Source: Bradyrhizobium sp. ORS 285
Lineage (GTDB): Bacteria; Pseudomonadota; Alphaproteobacteria; Rhizobiales; Xanthobacteraceae
NCBI RefSeq assembly: GCF_900176205.1
Contig: NZ_LT859959.1
Span: 5,601,001 to 5,665,000, forward strand
Direction of reading: 5' to 3'
DNA length: 64,000 nucleotides
Positions 48,569 to 57,065 of the stretch are shown here, piece by piece. The notes beneath the pieces are model-generated. The model did not search any database and was not told the origin of the DNA. It saw only the letters and a program-made list of their open reading frames with translations. The position numbers and the translations under genes are program-made. Within the stretch, counting starts at the first letter, position 1, and each line of letters begins with the position of its first letter.

Positions 48569-50158
48569 TCAATGTGCGTCGCCGCCGCCGGCCATCGGCG
48601 AGCTCGGCTTGTTGAGCAGCAGCACCATGAAGCTGAGCGCGATGTAGAAGCAGGTCAGCATGAAGAACGCATCGCCATAGCCCATCACCACGGCCTGGCG
48701 GTGCACGATCTGCGACAGCTGCTTCATCGCCATCAGCGCCGAGTCGCCCATGCCCTGCAGCTTCTGCTGCAGCATGTTGAGCGTTTCGACGGCAGTCGCG
48801 TTGCCCCAGTTCACGCGCTCGTGCAGGCGCGAGATGTGCAGGTCGGTGCGATCGTTCAGCACCTGGTTGATGATCGCGAGCCCGACGGCGCCGCCGAGAT
48901 TGCGCATCAGGTTGAACAAGCCCGACGCGTTCTTGACGCGGTCGGGCGCGAGCGTGCCGAGCGCAATGTTGTTGGTCGGCACCATCGCGCACATCATGCC
49001 GACGCCGCGCATCACCTGCGGCAGGAACAGCTCCCAGAAGTCGTAGTCGCGGGTGATGCCGGTCATCTGATAGGAGCCGATCGCGAAGATGATCAGGCCG
49101 AAGGCGATGATCAGCCGCATGTCGATCTTCACCATCAGGCGGCCGACCACCGGCGCCATCAGGAACATGACAACGCCTGAGACGAACATCGTCTCGCCGA
49201 TCATCAGCGCGCTGTAGCCGCGGACTTCGGCGAGGTAGCGCGGATAGATGTAGGTCAGGCCGTAGAGGCCGATGCCGATGCAGAATTGCAGGAGGCAGCC
49301 GACCGCGAAATTGCGGTTGCCGAAGGCGTAGAGATCGACGATCGGCTCGTCCGCCGTCAGCACGCGCCAGAAGAATCCGATCGCGGACACCGCGCACACT
49401 GCGGCGAAGATCGCCACCGAGGTGTCCTGCAGCCACTCATATTGCGGCCCCTCCTCCAGCACATATTCGAGCGAGCCGAGGAAGCCGGCCATGAACAACA
49501 GGCCCCACCAGTCGAAGCGCTCGAGCAGCTCGAAATGCGGCTCGTCGAAATCGACCAGCGCCAGCACGCCGATGGTGATCAGGATGCCCGGCGGGATGTT
49601 GACGAAAAACAGCCAGTGCCACGACATCGCGTCGGTGATGTAGCCGCCGACGGTCGGGCCCACGGTCGGCGCGAGCGTCGCGACGAGACCAATGATGGGA
49701 CCGACGATGTGGAATTTGGAGCGCGGAAACACCGTGTAGGCCGAGGCGAACACGGTCGGGATCATGCCGGCGCCGAGGAAGCCCTGCAGTGCGCGCCACA
49801 GGATCATCTGCTCGATGGATGAAGCGAAGCCGCACAGGAAGCTTGAGATGGTGAAGCCGGCGGCCGAGATCGCGAACAGCAGCCGCGTGCCGAGAGCGCG
49901 CGACAGGAAGCCGGACAGCGGGATCGCGATCACCTCGGCGATCAGATAGGCAGTCTGCACCCAGGACACTTCGCTGGAGCTCGCCGACAGGCCGGCCTGG
50001 ATCTCGGTCAGCGACGCCGACACGATCTGGATGTCCAGGATCGACATGAACATGCCGAACACCATGATCAGGAACGCGATCAGCCGCCGCGGCGCAATGC
50101 GATCCGACGGCGCCGCCGGCGCGCTCACGGTGGGATTGGCTGTGGTGGCGGTGGCCAT
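48569..50158 (-). CDS. DHA2-family multidrug exporter (EmrB type)
   Basis: 529 residues from the ATG at 50158. Fourteen membrane segments are expected for the DHA2 family. Conserved features include MSILDIQIVSASLTEI in segment 1, VSWVQTAYLIAEVIAIPLSGFLSR (the loop 2-3 motif), and the segment-5 antiporter pattern near GPTVGGYITDAMSWHWLFFVNIPPG. It should work with the EmrA-like adaptor upstream, and an outer-membrane channel of the TolC kind. A fold-back repeat sits in the 206-base gap between the two pump genes. Confidence 0.92.
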   Translation of the reverse strand: MATATTANPTVSAPAAPSDRIAPRRLIAFLIMVFGMFMSILDIQIVSASLTEIQAGLSASSSEVSWVQTAYLIAEVIAIPLSGFLSRALGTRLLFAISAAGFTISSFLCGFASSIEQMILWRALQGFLGAGMIPTVFASAYTVFPRSKFHIVGPIIGLVATLAPTVGPTVGGYITDAMSWHWLFFVNIPPGILITIGVLALVDFDEPHFELLERFDWWGLLFMAGFLGSLEYVLEEGPQYEWLQDTSVAIFAAVCAVSAIGFFWRVLTADEPIVDLYAFGNRNFAVGCLLQFCIGIGLYGLTYIYPRYLAEVRGYSALMIGETMFVSGVVMFLMAPVVGRLMVKIDMRLIIAFGLIIFAIGSYQMTGITRDYDFWELFLPQVMRGVGMMCAMVPTNNIALGTLAPDRVKNASGLFNLMRNLGGAVGLAIINQVLNDRTDLHISRLHERVNWGNATAVETLNMLQQKLQGMGDSALMAMKQLSQIVHRQAVVMGYGDAFFMLTCFYIALSFMVLLLNKPSSPMAGGGDAH

Positions 50159-50209
50159 GGTGTTGTTCTCTGTCGAGAGAAGCACGACTGCCGCGGCACC
50201 GTCGGTCTA

Positions 50210-50311
50210 CTCCCCTCCCCCTTGCGGGGAGGGGTCGGGGGTGGGGGTCCCCGGCGGCAGTGTCGCCCGGAGACCCCCCACCCCAACCCTCCCCCGCAAG
50301 GGGGGAGGGAG
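50210..50311. repeat. Fold-back repeat, family of the 41-bp arms (short copy)
   Basis: Two 41-base arms, 50210-50250 and 50271-50311, face each other around a 20-base centre. Each contains the inner hairpin CCCCTTGCGGGGAGGGG. The arms differ slightly. The same arm sequence bounds the longer element at 56752-56942. It lies between the EmrA-like and EmrB-like genes. Confidence 0.8.
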
Positions 50312-50364
50312 TTCACTGCCGATGACGCAACAGCGAATGCAATCGCATCAGTTAGATCAACGTA

Positions 50365-51681
50365 CTACTTCCCCTGCACCGTCGCCGGTGCGTCGAGGTC
50401 GCCGTCGTTGTCGGCATCCTTGGCGCCGTCGGTCGTATCCACCGTGACGTAGACCGACATGCCGGCGCGCAGCAGGTTCTGGCGCGCGACGTCCTTCGGC
50501 ACGCGGATACGGACTGGGAGACGCTGCACGATCTTGGTGAAATTGCCCGTCGCGTTGTCCGGCGGCAGCAGGGTGAACACCGAGCCCGCGGCCGGCGAGA
50601 TGCTGTCGACGGCGCCCTTGAAGCCGCGCGCGCCGTAGGCGTCCACCTTGATCGTCACCGGCTGGCCCGGACGGATGCGCTTGAGCTGGGTTTCCTTGAA
50701 GTTCGCGTCGATGAAGACGTCGTCCAGCGGCACGACGTTGCCGAGGCGCTGGCCGACGGCGATGAAGTCACCGGTGTTGACCAGACGGTTCGAGAACGTA
50801 CCGTCGACCGGCGCGCGCACGGTGGCGAATTCGAGATCGCGCTCGGCCTTGGCGAGCGAGGTCTTCAGTTCGGCGAGTTGCGCCTCTGCCTCGGCCTGCT
50901 GTGCCTTGGTCACCTCGACATTGTCGCGGGCGGCATCGAACGCGGCGCGGGCCGCGCGCACCGCGGCCAGGCCCTGGTCGCGCGCAGCCTCCGACTGCTC
51001 GAAGGTCGCGTGCGATGCAAAACCCTTGGTGCTCAGCGCCTGCTGGCGCTCATAGTCGAGCCCGGCGCGCTTCATCGCGGCCTCAGACGAGGTCAGGTTG
51101 GCCTGCGCCTGCTCGACCGCGCTCTGCTGCGCGGCGACCTGGCGGCCGATGCGGGCGATGGTCGCTTCCTGGGTCGCGATCTTGGCCCGCGCGGCGTCGA
51201 CCGCGATCTTGTAGTCGCCGTCGTCGATGCGGAAGATCACGTCGCCCTTGCGCACCACCGCATTGTCGCGCGGCACGATCTCATGAATGTGGCCGGAGAC
51301 GCGCGCGCCGAGCATGGTGTTGTTGGCGCGGACATAGGAATCGTCGGTCGAGACCATGAAGCGGCCGACGAGGAAATAGTGCGTGGCGTAGCCCGCGGCG
51401 GCGAGCGCCAGCAGCAGGCCAATGCCGGCGAGCACGCGCTTGCGCTTGCCCGACTTCGGCGGCGCAGCCGTTGCGCCCTGGGGCTTCTGTCCCGCGGGAG
51501 GTCCGGCAGGCGTCGCGGGCCTTTCGGCCGGCGCCTCTGCGGTGACGTCGGCCGAGGTGTCGGGTTTGCGCGCCGCCGCTTCGCTGGATTGAGGACGGGC
51601 CGCCTCAGGCTTGGCCTGGCTCGGCGCACTCTCCGCCTCTGGCCGGCGTGCCCGCACAGCCTGTTCCCTCGCTGCAGCCAT
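50365..51681 (-). CDS. HlyD/EmrA-type periplasmic adaptor
   Basis: 438 residues from the ATG at 51681, with GGAG six bases upstream. A Pro/Ala/Glu-rich cytoplasmic N-terminus of about 80 residues precedes one membrane segment (about 83-105). The periplasmic part has the split biotinyl-lipoyl domain (VSGHIHEIVPRDNAVVRKGD ... RAPVDGTFSNRLVNTGDFI), a long alpha hairpin (about 165-275, Ala/Gln/Glu-rich) and the beta-barrel (PLDDVFIDANFKETQLKRI). This is the EmrA architecture. It links the EmrB-like exporter downstream to the outer membrane. Its promoter region holds the twin palindrome probably bound by the divergent TetR regulator. Confidence 0.93.
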   Translation of the reverse strand: MAAAREQAVRARRPEAESAPSQAKPEAARPQSSEAAARKPDTSADVTAEAPAERPATPAGPPAGQKPQGATAAPPKSGKRKRVLAGIGLLLALAAAGYATHYFLVGRFMVSTDDSYVRANNTMLGARVSGHIHEIVPRDNAVVRKGDVIFRIDDGDYKIAVDAARAKIATQEATIARIGRQVAAQQSAVEQAQANLTSSEAAMKRAGLDYERQQALSTKGFASHATFEQSEAARDQGLAAVRAARAAFDAARDNVEVTKAQQAEAEAQLAELKTSLAKAERDLEFATVRAPVDGTFSNRLVNTGDFIAVGQRLGNVVPLDDVFIDANFKETQLKRIRPGQPVTIKVDAYGARGFKGAVDSISPAAGSVFTLLPPDNATGNFTKIVQRLPVRIRVPKDVARQNLLRAGMSVYVTVDTTDGAKDADNDGDLDAPATVQGK

Positions 51682-51729
51682 CACAGACTCCCACCCATGG
51701 CAGCGGGGCCGCTTCGCCCCAAAGAAATC

Positions 51730-51782
51730 GACCGAACCGTTCGGTCAGTTTGATCTCTATCATTGACCGAACCGTTCGGTCA
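51730..51782. promoter_or_regulatory. Twin palindromic operator, probable TetR-family binding sites
   Basis: Two copies of GACCGAAC-C-GTTCGGTC: 51730-51746 and 51765-51781; the second extends to a perfect 9-1-9 palindrome (TGACCGAACCGTTCGGTCA, 51764-51782). Their centres are 35 bases apart. They lie between the adaptor gene and the divergent TetR gene, 48 bases upstream of the adaptor start and 87 bases upstream of the regulator start, so one bound regulator could repress both. Confidence 0.85.
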
Positions 51783-51868
51783 ATCTATATCTTCGCAACC
51801 GCAACATACTCGCTCATGTCCTGTCGCGACGTTGCCTCGACGGGCTTTTTCGGGAACAGCCTGAACCA

Positions 51869-52507
51869 ATGATTGAGGGCGACCACACCACTACCTCGGT
51901 GACGCAGGACGAGGATTCCTCGAAACGGCGTCAGATCCTCGACGGCGCCCGCAAGGTCTTCATGGACCTCGGCTTCGATGGCGCCAGCATGGGGGAGATC
52001 GCGCGCGTCGCCGGCGTCTCCAAGGGCACGCTCTACGTCTACTTCGCCGATAAGTTCCGGCTGTTCGAGGCAATCGTCACGGAGGAGACGATCCATCGCG
52101 GCTCGTCGAATTTCAGCTTCGACCCGGCGCAGGATGCCGCCACCGTGCTGTACGAGTTTGGCTGTGCCTGGATCGCGGTGGTGTGCCGGCCGGGCGGCGG
52201 TTCGGCCATTCGCACCGTCATGGCGATTGCCGAGCGCATGCCGGAGGTCGGCCGGCGCTATTATGATTGCGTTATCGAGGGCACGATCAACCGGCTCGCG
52301 GCCTATCTGCAGGCCCGCGTCGAGGCGAAAGAGCTCGCGATCGATGACTGCCATCTCGCCGCCTCGCAATTCCAACTGATGTGCCAGGCGACGCTGTTCC
52401 TGCCTTTCATCTTCCAGGGCGCGCCGCCGCCGGCGCCGGAGGATGTTCACCGCGTCGTCTCGAGCGCCGTGCGAATGTTTCTCGCCACCTATGGTGTCAA
52501 CAACTGA
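51869..52507 (+). CDS. TetR/AcrR-family regulator of the efflux genes
   Basis: 212 residues. The N-terminal helix-turn-helix (about 20-65) reads RRQILDGARKVFMDLGFDGASMGEIARVAGVSKGTLYVYFADKFRLFEAIV, split here as helices around GFDGASMGEIARVAG and VSKGTLYVYFADK, the classic TetR DNA-binding region. The C-terminal domain (about 70-200) is helical and variable, expected to bind an inducer, probably a pump substrate. It is divergent from the EmrA-like gene and the gap contains two copies of a near-identical palindrome, so auto- and pump repression is likely. An upstream GAGGGCG-like base run overlaps the first codons; the ATG at 51869 could instead be a slightly later codon. Confidence 0.85.
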   Translation: MIEGDHTTTSVTQDEDSSKRRQILDGARKVFMDLGFDGASMGEIARVAGVSKGTLYVYFADKFRLFEAIVTEETIHRGSSNFSFDPAQDAATVLYEFGCAWIAVVCRPGGGSAIRTVMAIAERMPEVGRRYYDCVIEGTINRLAAYLQARVEAKELAIDDCHLAASQFQLMCQATLFLPFIFQGAPPPAPEDVHRVVSSAVRMFLATYGVNN

Positions 52508-53142
52508 GCTGTTGCCGGCGGCGCTGAAGCTCGCGACACTGTCGGTCGCGATCACGTCTGCCAAAGACATGCGTTCTCCTTCTCGCGACAGATGACGCCC
52601 GAGCTCTGCAATCAGATCACCCTCTTTGTGATCGGAGGGCGCAGGGAAGGCCGGGCGCCGACCGCGCCCGTGGCCCGCCTGCGGAAAAAAATGCAGGCGG
52701 CAGGTACCACAGGTCTGGCCGAGACGACCCGGCCTTCCCTGCGCGATGGGTTGACGGATTATACGTAGTCTCCCCGGTGTCCGGGCTTGTAGCCACCGTC
52801 GCCCGTGCGATGCCCTCAAGCATCCGCCACGAACTTGACGCCAGCATCGGGGCGCCAGGACCCTACGACTTCACCGTCCTGCCGGTCGCGTTCGTCCGCT
52901 CGCGATTTCAGCGCGCTGCGCGCCGACAGGCCACCGCTCCCCACCCCCAACGCTCGTGACGACCGCGAAACGTCCCTCTTCGATCGAGGCGGGATGGAGG
53001 CAGTGAACCATGGAATTCGGATAAATGGAAGGCGGCTATTTTTGCACGGGGGACTGGACAGGGCAAATCATGTTGATGGGGTTGCGGAAATGAGTTTCTG
53101 CGCGCACGCTGTTTTCGTAACTCGCGAACGTCGCTCCAGTAC
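52508..53142. other. Gene-poor region with a repeat
   Basis: 635 bases between the TetR gene and the tandem repeats. It holds the inverted repeat at 52640-52744 described separately. Downstream of it (52745-52960) the sequence still resembles a dispersed repeat, with no coding features. The rest (52960-53142) shows no gene, terminator or regulatory motif that I can support. Confidence 0.5.
52640..52744. repeat. Inverted repeat, possibly part of a dispersed element
   Basis: A 17-bp perfect inverted pair, GCGCAGGGAAGGCCGGG (52640-52656) and its complement (52728-52744), 71 bases apart, with a small nested set of G/C-rich motifs and a run of seven A at 52685-52691. I recognise the style of a repeat common in Bradyrhizobium genomes, but only one copy is present here, so the family cannot be confirmed from the window. 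Confidence 0.6.
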
Positions 53143-53705
53143 GTAGGGTGGGCAAAGGCGCCTGCTCCGCTGCATCGATGCGCAAGACTGTATCGCGCCG
53201 TGCCCACCGTGACCAACCGAAACACCGCGGTGGGCACGGCGCGCGACGGACAAACTTCTATCAGCAGCATCGGGGCGCGCCTTTGCCCACCCTACTCCTC
53301 CTCGCAATGACGGAGTATGAGACCGACTGATTGCCGCACATCCGTGTGTAGGGTGGGCAAAGGCGCCTGCTCCGCTGCATCGACGCGCAAGGCTGTCTCG
53401 CGCCGTGCCCACCGTGCCCGACCGAAGGACCGCGGTGGGCACAGCGCGCGACGGACAAACTTCTATCAGCAGCATCGGGGCGCGCCTTTGCCCACCCTAC
53501 TCCTCCTCGCAATGACGGAGTATGAGACCGACTGATTGCCGCACATCCGTGTGTAGGGTGGGCAAAGGCGCCTGCTCCGCTGCGTCGACGCGCAAGGCTG
53601 TCTCGCGCCGTGCCCACCGTGCGCGACCGAAAGACCGCGGTGGGCACGGCGCGCGATGGACAATGTTCTATCAGCAGCATCGGGGCGCGCCTTTGCCCAC
53701 CCTAC
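53143..53705. repeat. Three tandem copies of a 153-bp fold-back element, 205-bp period
   Basis: Copies at 53143-53295, 53348-53500 and 53553-53705, each 153 bases, separated by 52-base spacers that are themselves near-identical (for example CTCCTCGCAATGACGGAG). Each copy begins GTAGGGTGGGCAAAGGCGC and ends with its exact complement (19 bp), and contains a second internal pair, CGCGCCGTGCCCACCG with its complement (one base changed in copy 2). The copies differ by a handful of substitutions and no indels. The last ends three bases before the nikR stop codon. Open frames crossing it are artefacts. Confidence 0.9.
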
Positions 53706-53707
53706 TC

Positions 53708-54193
53708 CTACTTCTTCCCGCTCTTCGTCGTATGGGAATGCGAATGGCTATGGCTGTGCGAATGGCTGTGCGCGTGTCCGTGGTCGGCGGCCGCCTCGAT
53801 CGGCATCATCGCGACGTGGCCGTGGCGGACGCCGCGTTCGGCGATGACGTGGTCGGCGAAGGCTTTGACCTCGGCCCGCGCGCCCTTGAGCACGGTGACC
53901 TCGAGGCAGCTCTCCTGGTCGATGTGGACGTGCAGGGTCGCCTGCGCCAGCCCGGAGTGATCATGCGCCTCCTGCGTCAGCCGCTTCGGCAGCTCGCGCG
54001 CGGCGTGATCATAGACGTAGCTCAGGGTGGCGATGCACGGGCGGGTGTCGCTGGCCCCGGTGTTGGCGCTCTCCAGGCCGCTGCGCAGGAGATCGCGAAA
54101 CGCCTCCGAGCGGTTGTCGTAGCCGCGCATTTCCATGAAGGCGTCGACCTCCGCGAGCAGATCGTCGTCGATGGTGATCGTCAGGCGCTGCAT
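53708..54193 (-). CDS. nikR: Nickel-responsive regulator NikR with a histidine-rich tail
   Basis: 161 residues. The N-terminal ribbon-helix-helix (about 1-45, MQRLTITIDDDLLAEVDAFM) binds DNA; the C-terminal ACT-like domain binds Ni. The four nickel ligands of E. coli NikR (H76, H87, H89, C95) match H77, H88, H90 and C96 here (ATLHVHIDQESCLEV). A tail from about residue 137 adds DHGHAHSHSHSHSH-type repeats, with about nine histidines, not part of the usual fold. NikR represses nickel uptake when nickel is bound. A perfect NikR box lies 34 bases upstream, so autoregulation is likely. The gene is divergent from a TonB-dependent receptor. Confidence 0.95.
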   Translation of the reverse strand: MQRLTITIDDDLLAEVDAFMEMRGYDNRSEAFRDLLRSGLESANTGASDTRPCIATLSYVYDHAARELPKRLTQEAHDHSGLAQATLHVHIDQESCLEVTVLKGARAEVKAFADHVIAERGVRHGHVAMMPIEAAADHGHAHSHSHSHSHSHSHTTKSGKK

Positions 54194-54226
54194 GCATCGT
54201 CTCCCGGCGGCAACACCGTTCCCCGA

Positions 54227-54254
54227 GTATGATGTTTGCTCGTTGACATCATAC
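54227..54254. promoter_or_regulatory. NikR operator
   Basis: GTATGA (54227-54232), 16 bases, TCATAC (54249-54254): exactly the GTATGA-N16-TCATAC layout known for the E. coli nik operator. The arms extend to GTATGATG / CATCATAC. It is located between nikR and the divergent TonB-dependent receptor, so it can control both. Confidence 0.95.
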
Positions 54255-54381
54255 TGGTGTCACCTTAGCGTTCTTTAACACTCGATAGCGGGGCGATCCA
54301 AGCGAGCGTGACGCGAGCCAATGAGGGCCCGCGGCCAACGATGATGCATGTCCCGCGGCGAGACCGAAGGGCGTGGCGACG

Positions 54382-56703
54382 ATGCGTTGGCGTGGGGCGA
54401 GTGTGGGCGTACTGATGGCGGCACTGGCGCCTCAGGCACAGGCGCATCCCGAGCGCGCCCCCGCCGAATTGCCGACCGTCGACGTCGATGCGCCGAGGCG
54501 GACGACCAGGCCGAAGCCCAAGCCGCCGATCCGGCGCGAGGCGCAGCGGCCGCATCCCGGTGGGCCGCGGACGCCGGTGAGCCAGGCCTCCGCAACCACA
54601 GCCGCTTCTGCTCCGTCCGGCGCCCCCAATGCTGGCTCGGGTCCGGCCCACGCGCAGAGCATGGCGAGTGAAACCGTCATCACGGGCGAAGAGATCAACG
54701 CGCGGCCAGCGACGCGCCCCGGCGAGGTGCTGGAGGCCGTGCCCGGACTGATCGTCACGCAGCACTCCGGCGAAGGCAAAGCCAACCAATATTTCCTCCG
54801 CGGCTACAATCTCGACCATGGCACCGATCTCGCGCTGTTCGTCGATGACGTGCCGGTCAACATGCGCACCCATGCGCATGGCCAGGGCTATGCCGATCTC
54901 AACTGGCTGATGCCGGAGACGATCGGCCGCGTCGACGTCCGCAAGGGACCCTACTTCGCCGACGAGGGCGACTTCGCCTCGGTGGGCAGCGTGCATATCG
55001 GCCTGATCGACACCGTGCCGAAGGCGATCGCGCAGATGACGGCCGGCAGCTTCGGCTATCGCCGCTTCTTCGGCATGGACTCGGTGCATGTCGGCGACGG
55101 CCATCTGCTGATCGCGGGCGAGGCCGGCCGCTATGACGGGCCGTGGACCACGCCCGATGACGCCCAGAAGATCAACGGCCTGATGCGCTACTCGCAGGGC
55201 ACGGCGACCGACGGCTTTTCGATCACCGGCATGGCCTATGCAAACCGCTGGACCTCGACCGACCAGGTGCCGGAACGCGCCATCACTTCGGGCGATCTCG
55301 GCCGCTATGACGCGTATGATCCGACCGATGGCGGCAAGACCAACCGCTTCGCGTTGTCGGGCCGCATCGCCGGCACCGACGATGCCGGCTCGTGGAAGGC
55401 CAATGCCTATGTGGTGAAGAGCCAGCTCGATCTCTACAACAACTTCACCTATTGGCTGCGCGATCCGGATAATGGCGACCAGTTTCACCAGCATGACGAC
55501 CGGCTGATGCTCGGCGCCAATGCGTCGCGGACGTTCAACGGCAGCTTGGCCGGCCGGCCGATGGAGACGACCTTCGGCATCCAGACCCGTTATGACGACA
55601 TCGCGCTGGCGCTGAGCTACACGAAGCAGCGCGACTATCTGAGCACGGTGCGCAACGACAAGGTCGGCGAAGGCAGCGTCGGGCTCTATGTCGAGAATAC
55701 GGTGCGCTGGACCGACTGGCTGCGCACCACCGTCGGCTATCGCGGAGACTATTACCAGACGCACGTGTATTCGCTGACCAACGGCAACAACACCGGCGAC
55801 GCGTCGGCGAGCCTCGGCAGCCCGAAATTCCGCATGACGATCGGGCCGTTCAACAAGACCGAGCTCTTCCTCGGGGCCGGCTACGGCATGCACAGCAACG
55901 ACGCCCGCGGCGCGACGACGACCGAGGATCCGGCCAACGCGAACAACAAGCTGGACTCCTCGCCGCTGCTGGTGCGCACCAAGGGCGCCGAGGTCGGCGT
56001 CCGCACGCGCATCATTCCGGGCCTCGACTCCTCGCTCAGCCTCTTCATGCTCAACCAGGATTCGGAGATCCTGTTCTCCGGCGACGCCGGCGACACCTCG
56101 GCCAGCCGGCCGAGCCGGCGCTACGGCTTCGAGCTGACCAACCATTATCGCCCGGCCTCGTGGATCGACATCGACGCCGACCTCGCGATGACGCATGCGC
56201 GCTTCGTCGGCGACGACAGCGACCAGGCCACGACCTATGCCCAGTTGGTCGGCTTGGGCGCACCGGCCGAGGTGCTGCGCGGCAATGCACCGGGCAACTA
56301 CATCCCCAACGCACCATCGATGATCGCCTCGGCCGGCATCAACCTCGGCGAAAAGACCGGCTGGTTCGGCGGCCTGCGCTGGCGCTATCTCGGCACGACG
56401 CCGCTGACGGAAGACAACTACTTCCGCTCCACCGCGACCAGCGTGTTCAACGGCCGCGTCGGCTTCCGCGACGCCAATGGCTGGCGGATCCAGCTCGACG
56501 TGCTGAACCTGTTCAACACCAAAGCCAACCAGATCTCCTATGGCTACGGCTCGCTGCTGCCCACGGACCAGCTCTACAAGGATTGCTACGGCAGCGCGCC
56601 GACGGGCGTGCCCGCGCAGGTCTGCCAGACCGGCGTCATGGACCGCGTCCTGCACCCGATCGAGCCGCTGACGTTCCGGGTGACGGTGGCGGGGACGTTC
56701 TAG
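54382..56703 (+). CDS. TonB-dependent receptor, probable nickel (or nickel-complex) importer
   Basis: 773 residues from the ATG at 54382 (a GTG three codons earlier is also possible). Signal peptide (MRWRGASVGVLMAALAPQAQA), then a Pro/Ala/Arg-rich linker (about 25-95), a plug domain (about 97-215; VITGEEINARPATRPGEVLEA, NQYFLRGYNLDHGTDLALFVD, VDDVPVNMRTHAHGQGYADL) and a 22-strand barrel ending at an aromatic C-terminus (VTVAGTF). It would import a bound substrate across the outer membrane, energised by TonB. The NikR box upstream and divergent nikR argue for nickel. The His-containing motif MRTHAHG in the plug may be a metal site; this is inference. Confidence 0.9.
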   Translation: MRWRGASVGVLMAALAPQAQAHPERAPAELPTVDVDAPRRTTRPKPKPPIRREAQRPHPGGPRTPVSQASATTAASAPSGAPNAGSGPAHAQSMASETVITGEEINARPATRPGEVLEAVPGLIVTQHSGEGKANQYFLRGYNLDHGTDLALFVDDVPVNMRTHAHGQGYADLNWLMPETIGRVDVRKGPYFADEGDFASVGSVHIGLIDTVPKAIAQMTAGSFGYRRFFGMDSVHVGDGHLLIAGEAGRYDGPWTTPDDAQKINGLMRYSQGTATDGFSITGMAYANRWTSTDQVPERAITSGDLGRYDAYDPTDGGKTNRFALSGRIAGTDDAGSWKANAYVVKSQLDLYNNFTYWLRDPDNGDQFHQHDDRLMLGANASRTFNGSLAGRPMETTFGIQTRYDDIALALSYTKQRDYLSTVRNDKVGEGSVGLYVENTVRWTDWLRTTVGYRGDYYQTHVYSLTNGNNTGDASASLGSPKFRMTIGPFNKTELFLGAGYGMHSNDARGATTTEDPANANNKLDSSPLLVRTKGAEVGVRTRIIPGLDSSLSLFMLNQDSEILFSGDAGDTSASRPSRRYGFELTNHYRPASWIDIDADLAMTHARFVGDDSDQATTYAQLVGLGAPAEVLRGNAPGNYIPNAPSMIASAGINLGEKTGWFGGLRWRYLGTTPLTEDNYFRSTATSVFNGRVGFRDANGWRIQLDVLNLFNTKANQISYGYGSLLPTDQLYKDCYGSAPTGVPAQVCQTGVMDRVLHPIEPLTFRVTVAGTF

Positions 56704-56751
56704 TTCGCCGCTGCCGACGTTCATCCCTGCTCTCGCGACAACGGCAGTGCA

Positions 56752-56942
56752 CTCCCCTCCCCCTTGCGGGGAGGGGTCGGGGGTGGGGGTCTCCGAACTC
56801 CGCTCGTCATGATGATCTCAATACCTGGAAGAGCACGACGCGTCCTGTAGCGCTCTCCGCTCGCTGATAGCTGGTCGGAGCACTCACTGAGTTCAGCGCT
56901 CAGACCCCCACCCCCAACCCCTCCCCGCAAGGGGGAGGGGAG
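56752..56942. repeat. 191-bp element with 41-bp terminal inverted repeats
   Basis: The left arm 56752-56792 (beginning CTCCCCTCCCCCTTGCGGGG) and the right arm 56902-56942 are complementary over 41 bases with one mismatch. Each arm contains its own hairpin. The centre of 109 bases has no coding features. The same arm sequence occurs at 50210-50311. It looks like a non-coding, mobile or once-mobile element. Confidence 0.85.
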
Positions 56943-57065
56943 CTCACCGTCGCCTTGGCGAAGAGCTCGGCTTCATGAGGAGAAGAGCTCGGACTGATAA
57001 GGAGTCGACTTCGGCAGCCCGAAGCGATGCTGATGAAGATCAATGTCCACGCGGCAGCGGCGGTA

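Noticed and set aside
51785-52819. 344-codon minus-strand frame over the TetR gene
   Set aside because: Shadow of the TetR gene and repeat; the plus strand has a clear helix-turn-helix protein with operator.
53068-53680. Overlapping frames with repeated sequence MLLIE-CPSRAVPTAV
   Set aside because: Translations of the tandem fold-back element; the same peptide repeats because the DNA does.
53143-53705. CRISPR array
   Set aside because: The repeat units are 153 bp with internal inverted repeats, and the spacers are repeated rather than unique.
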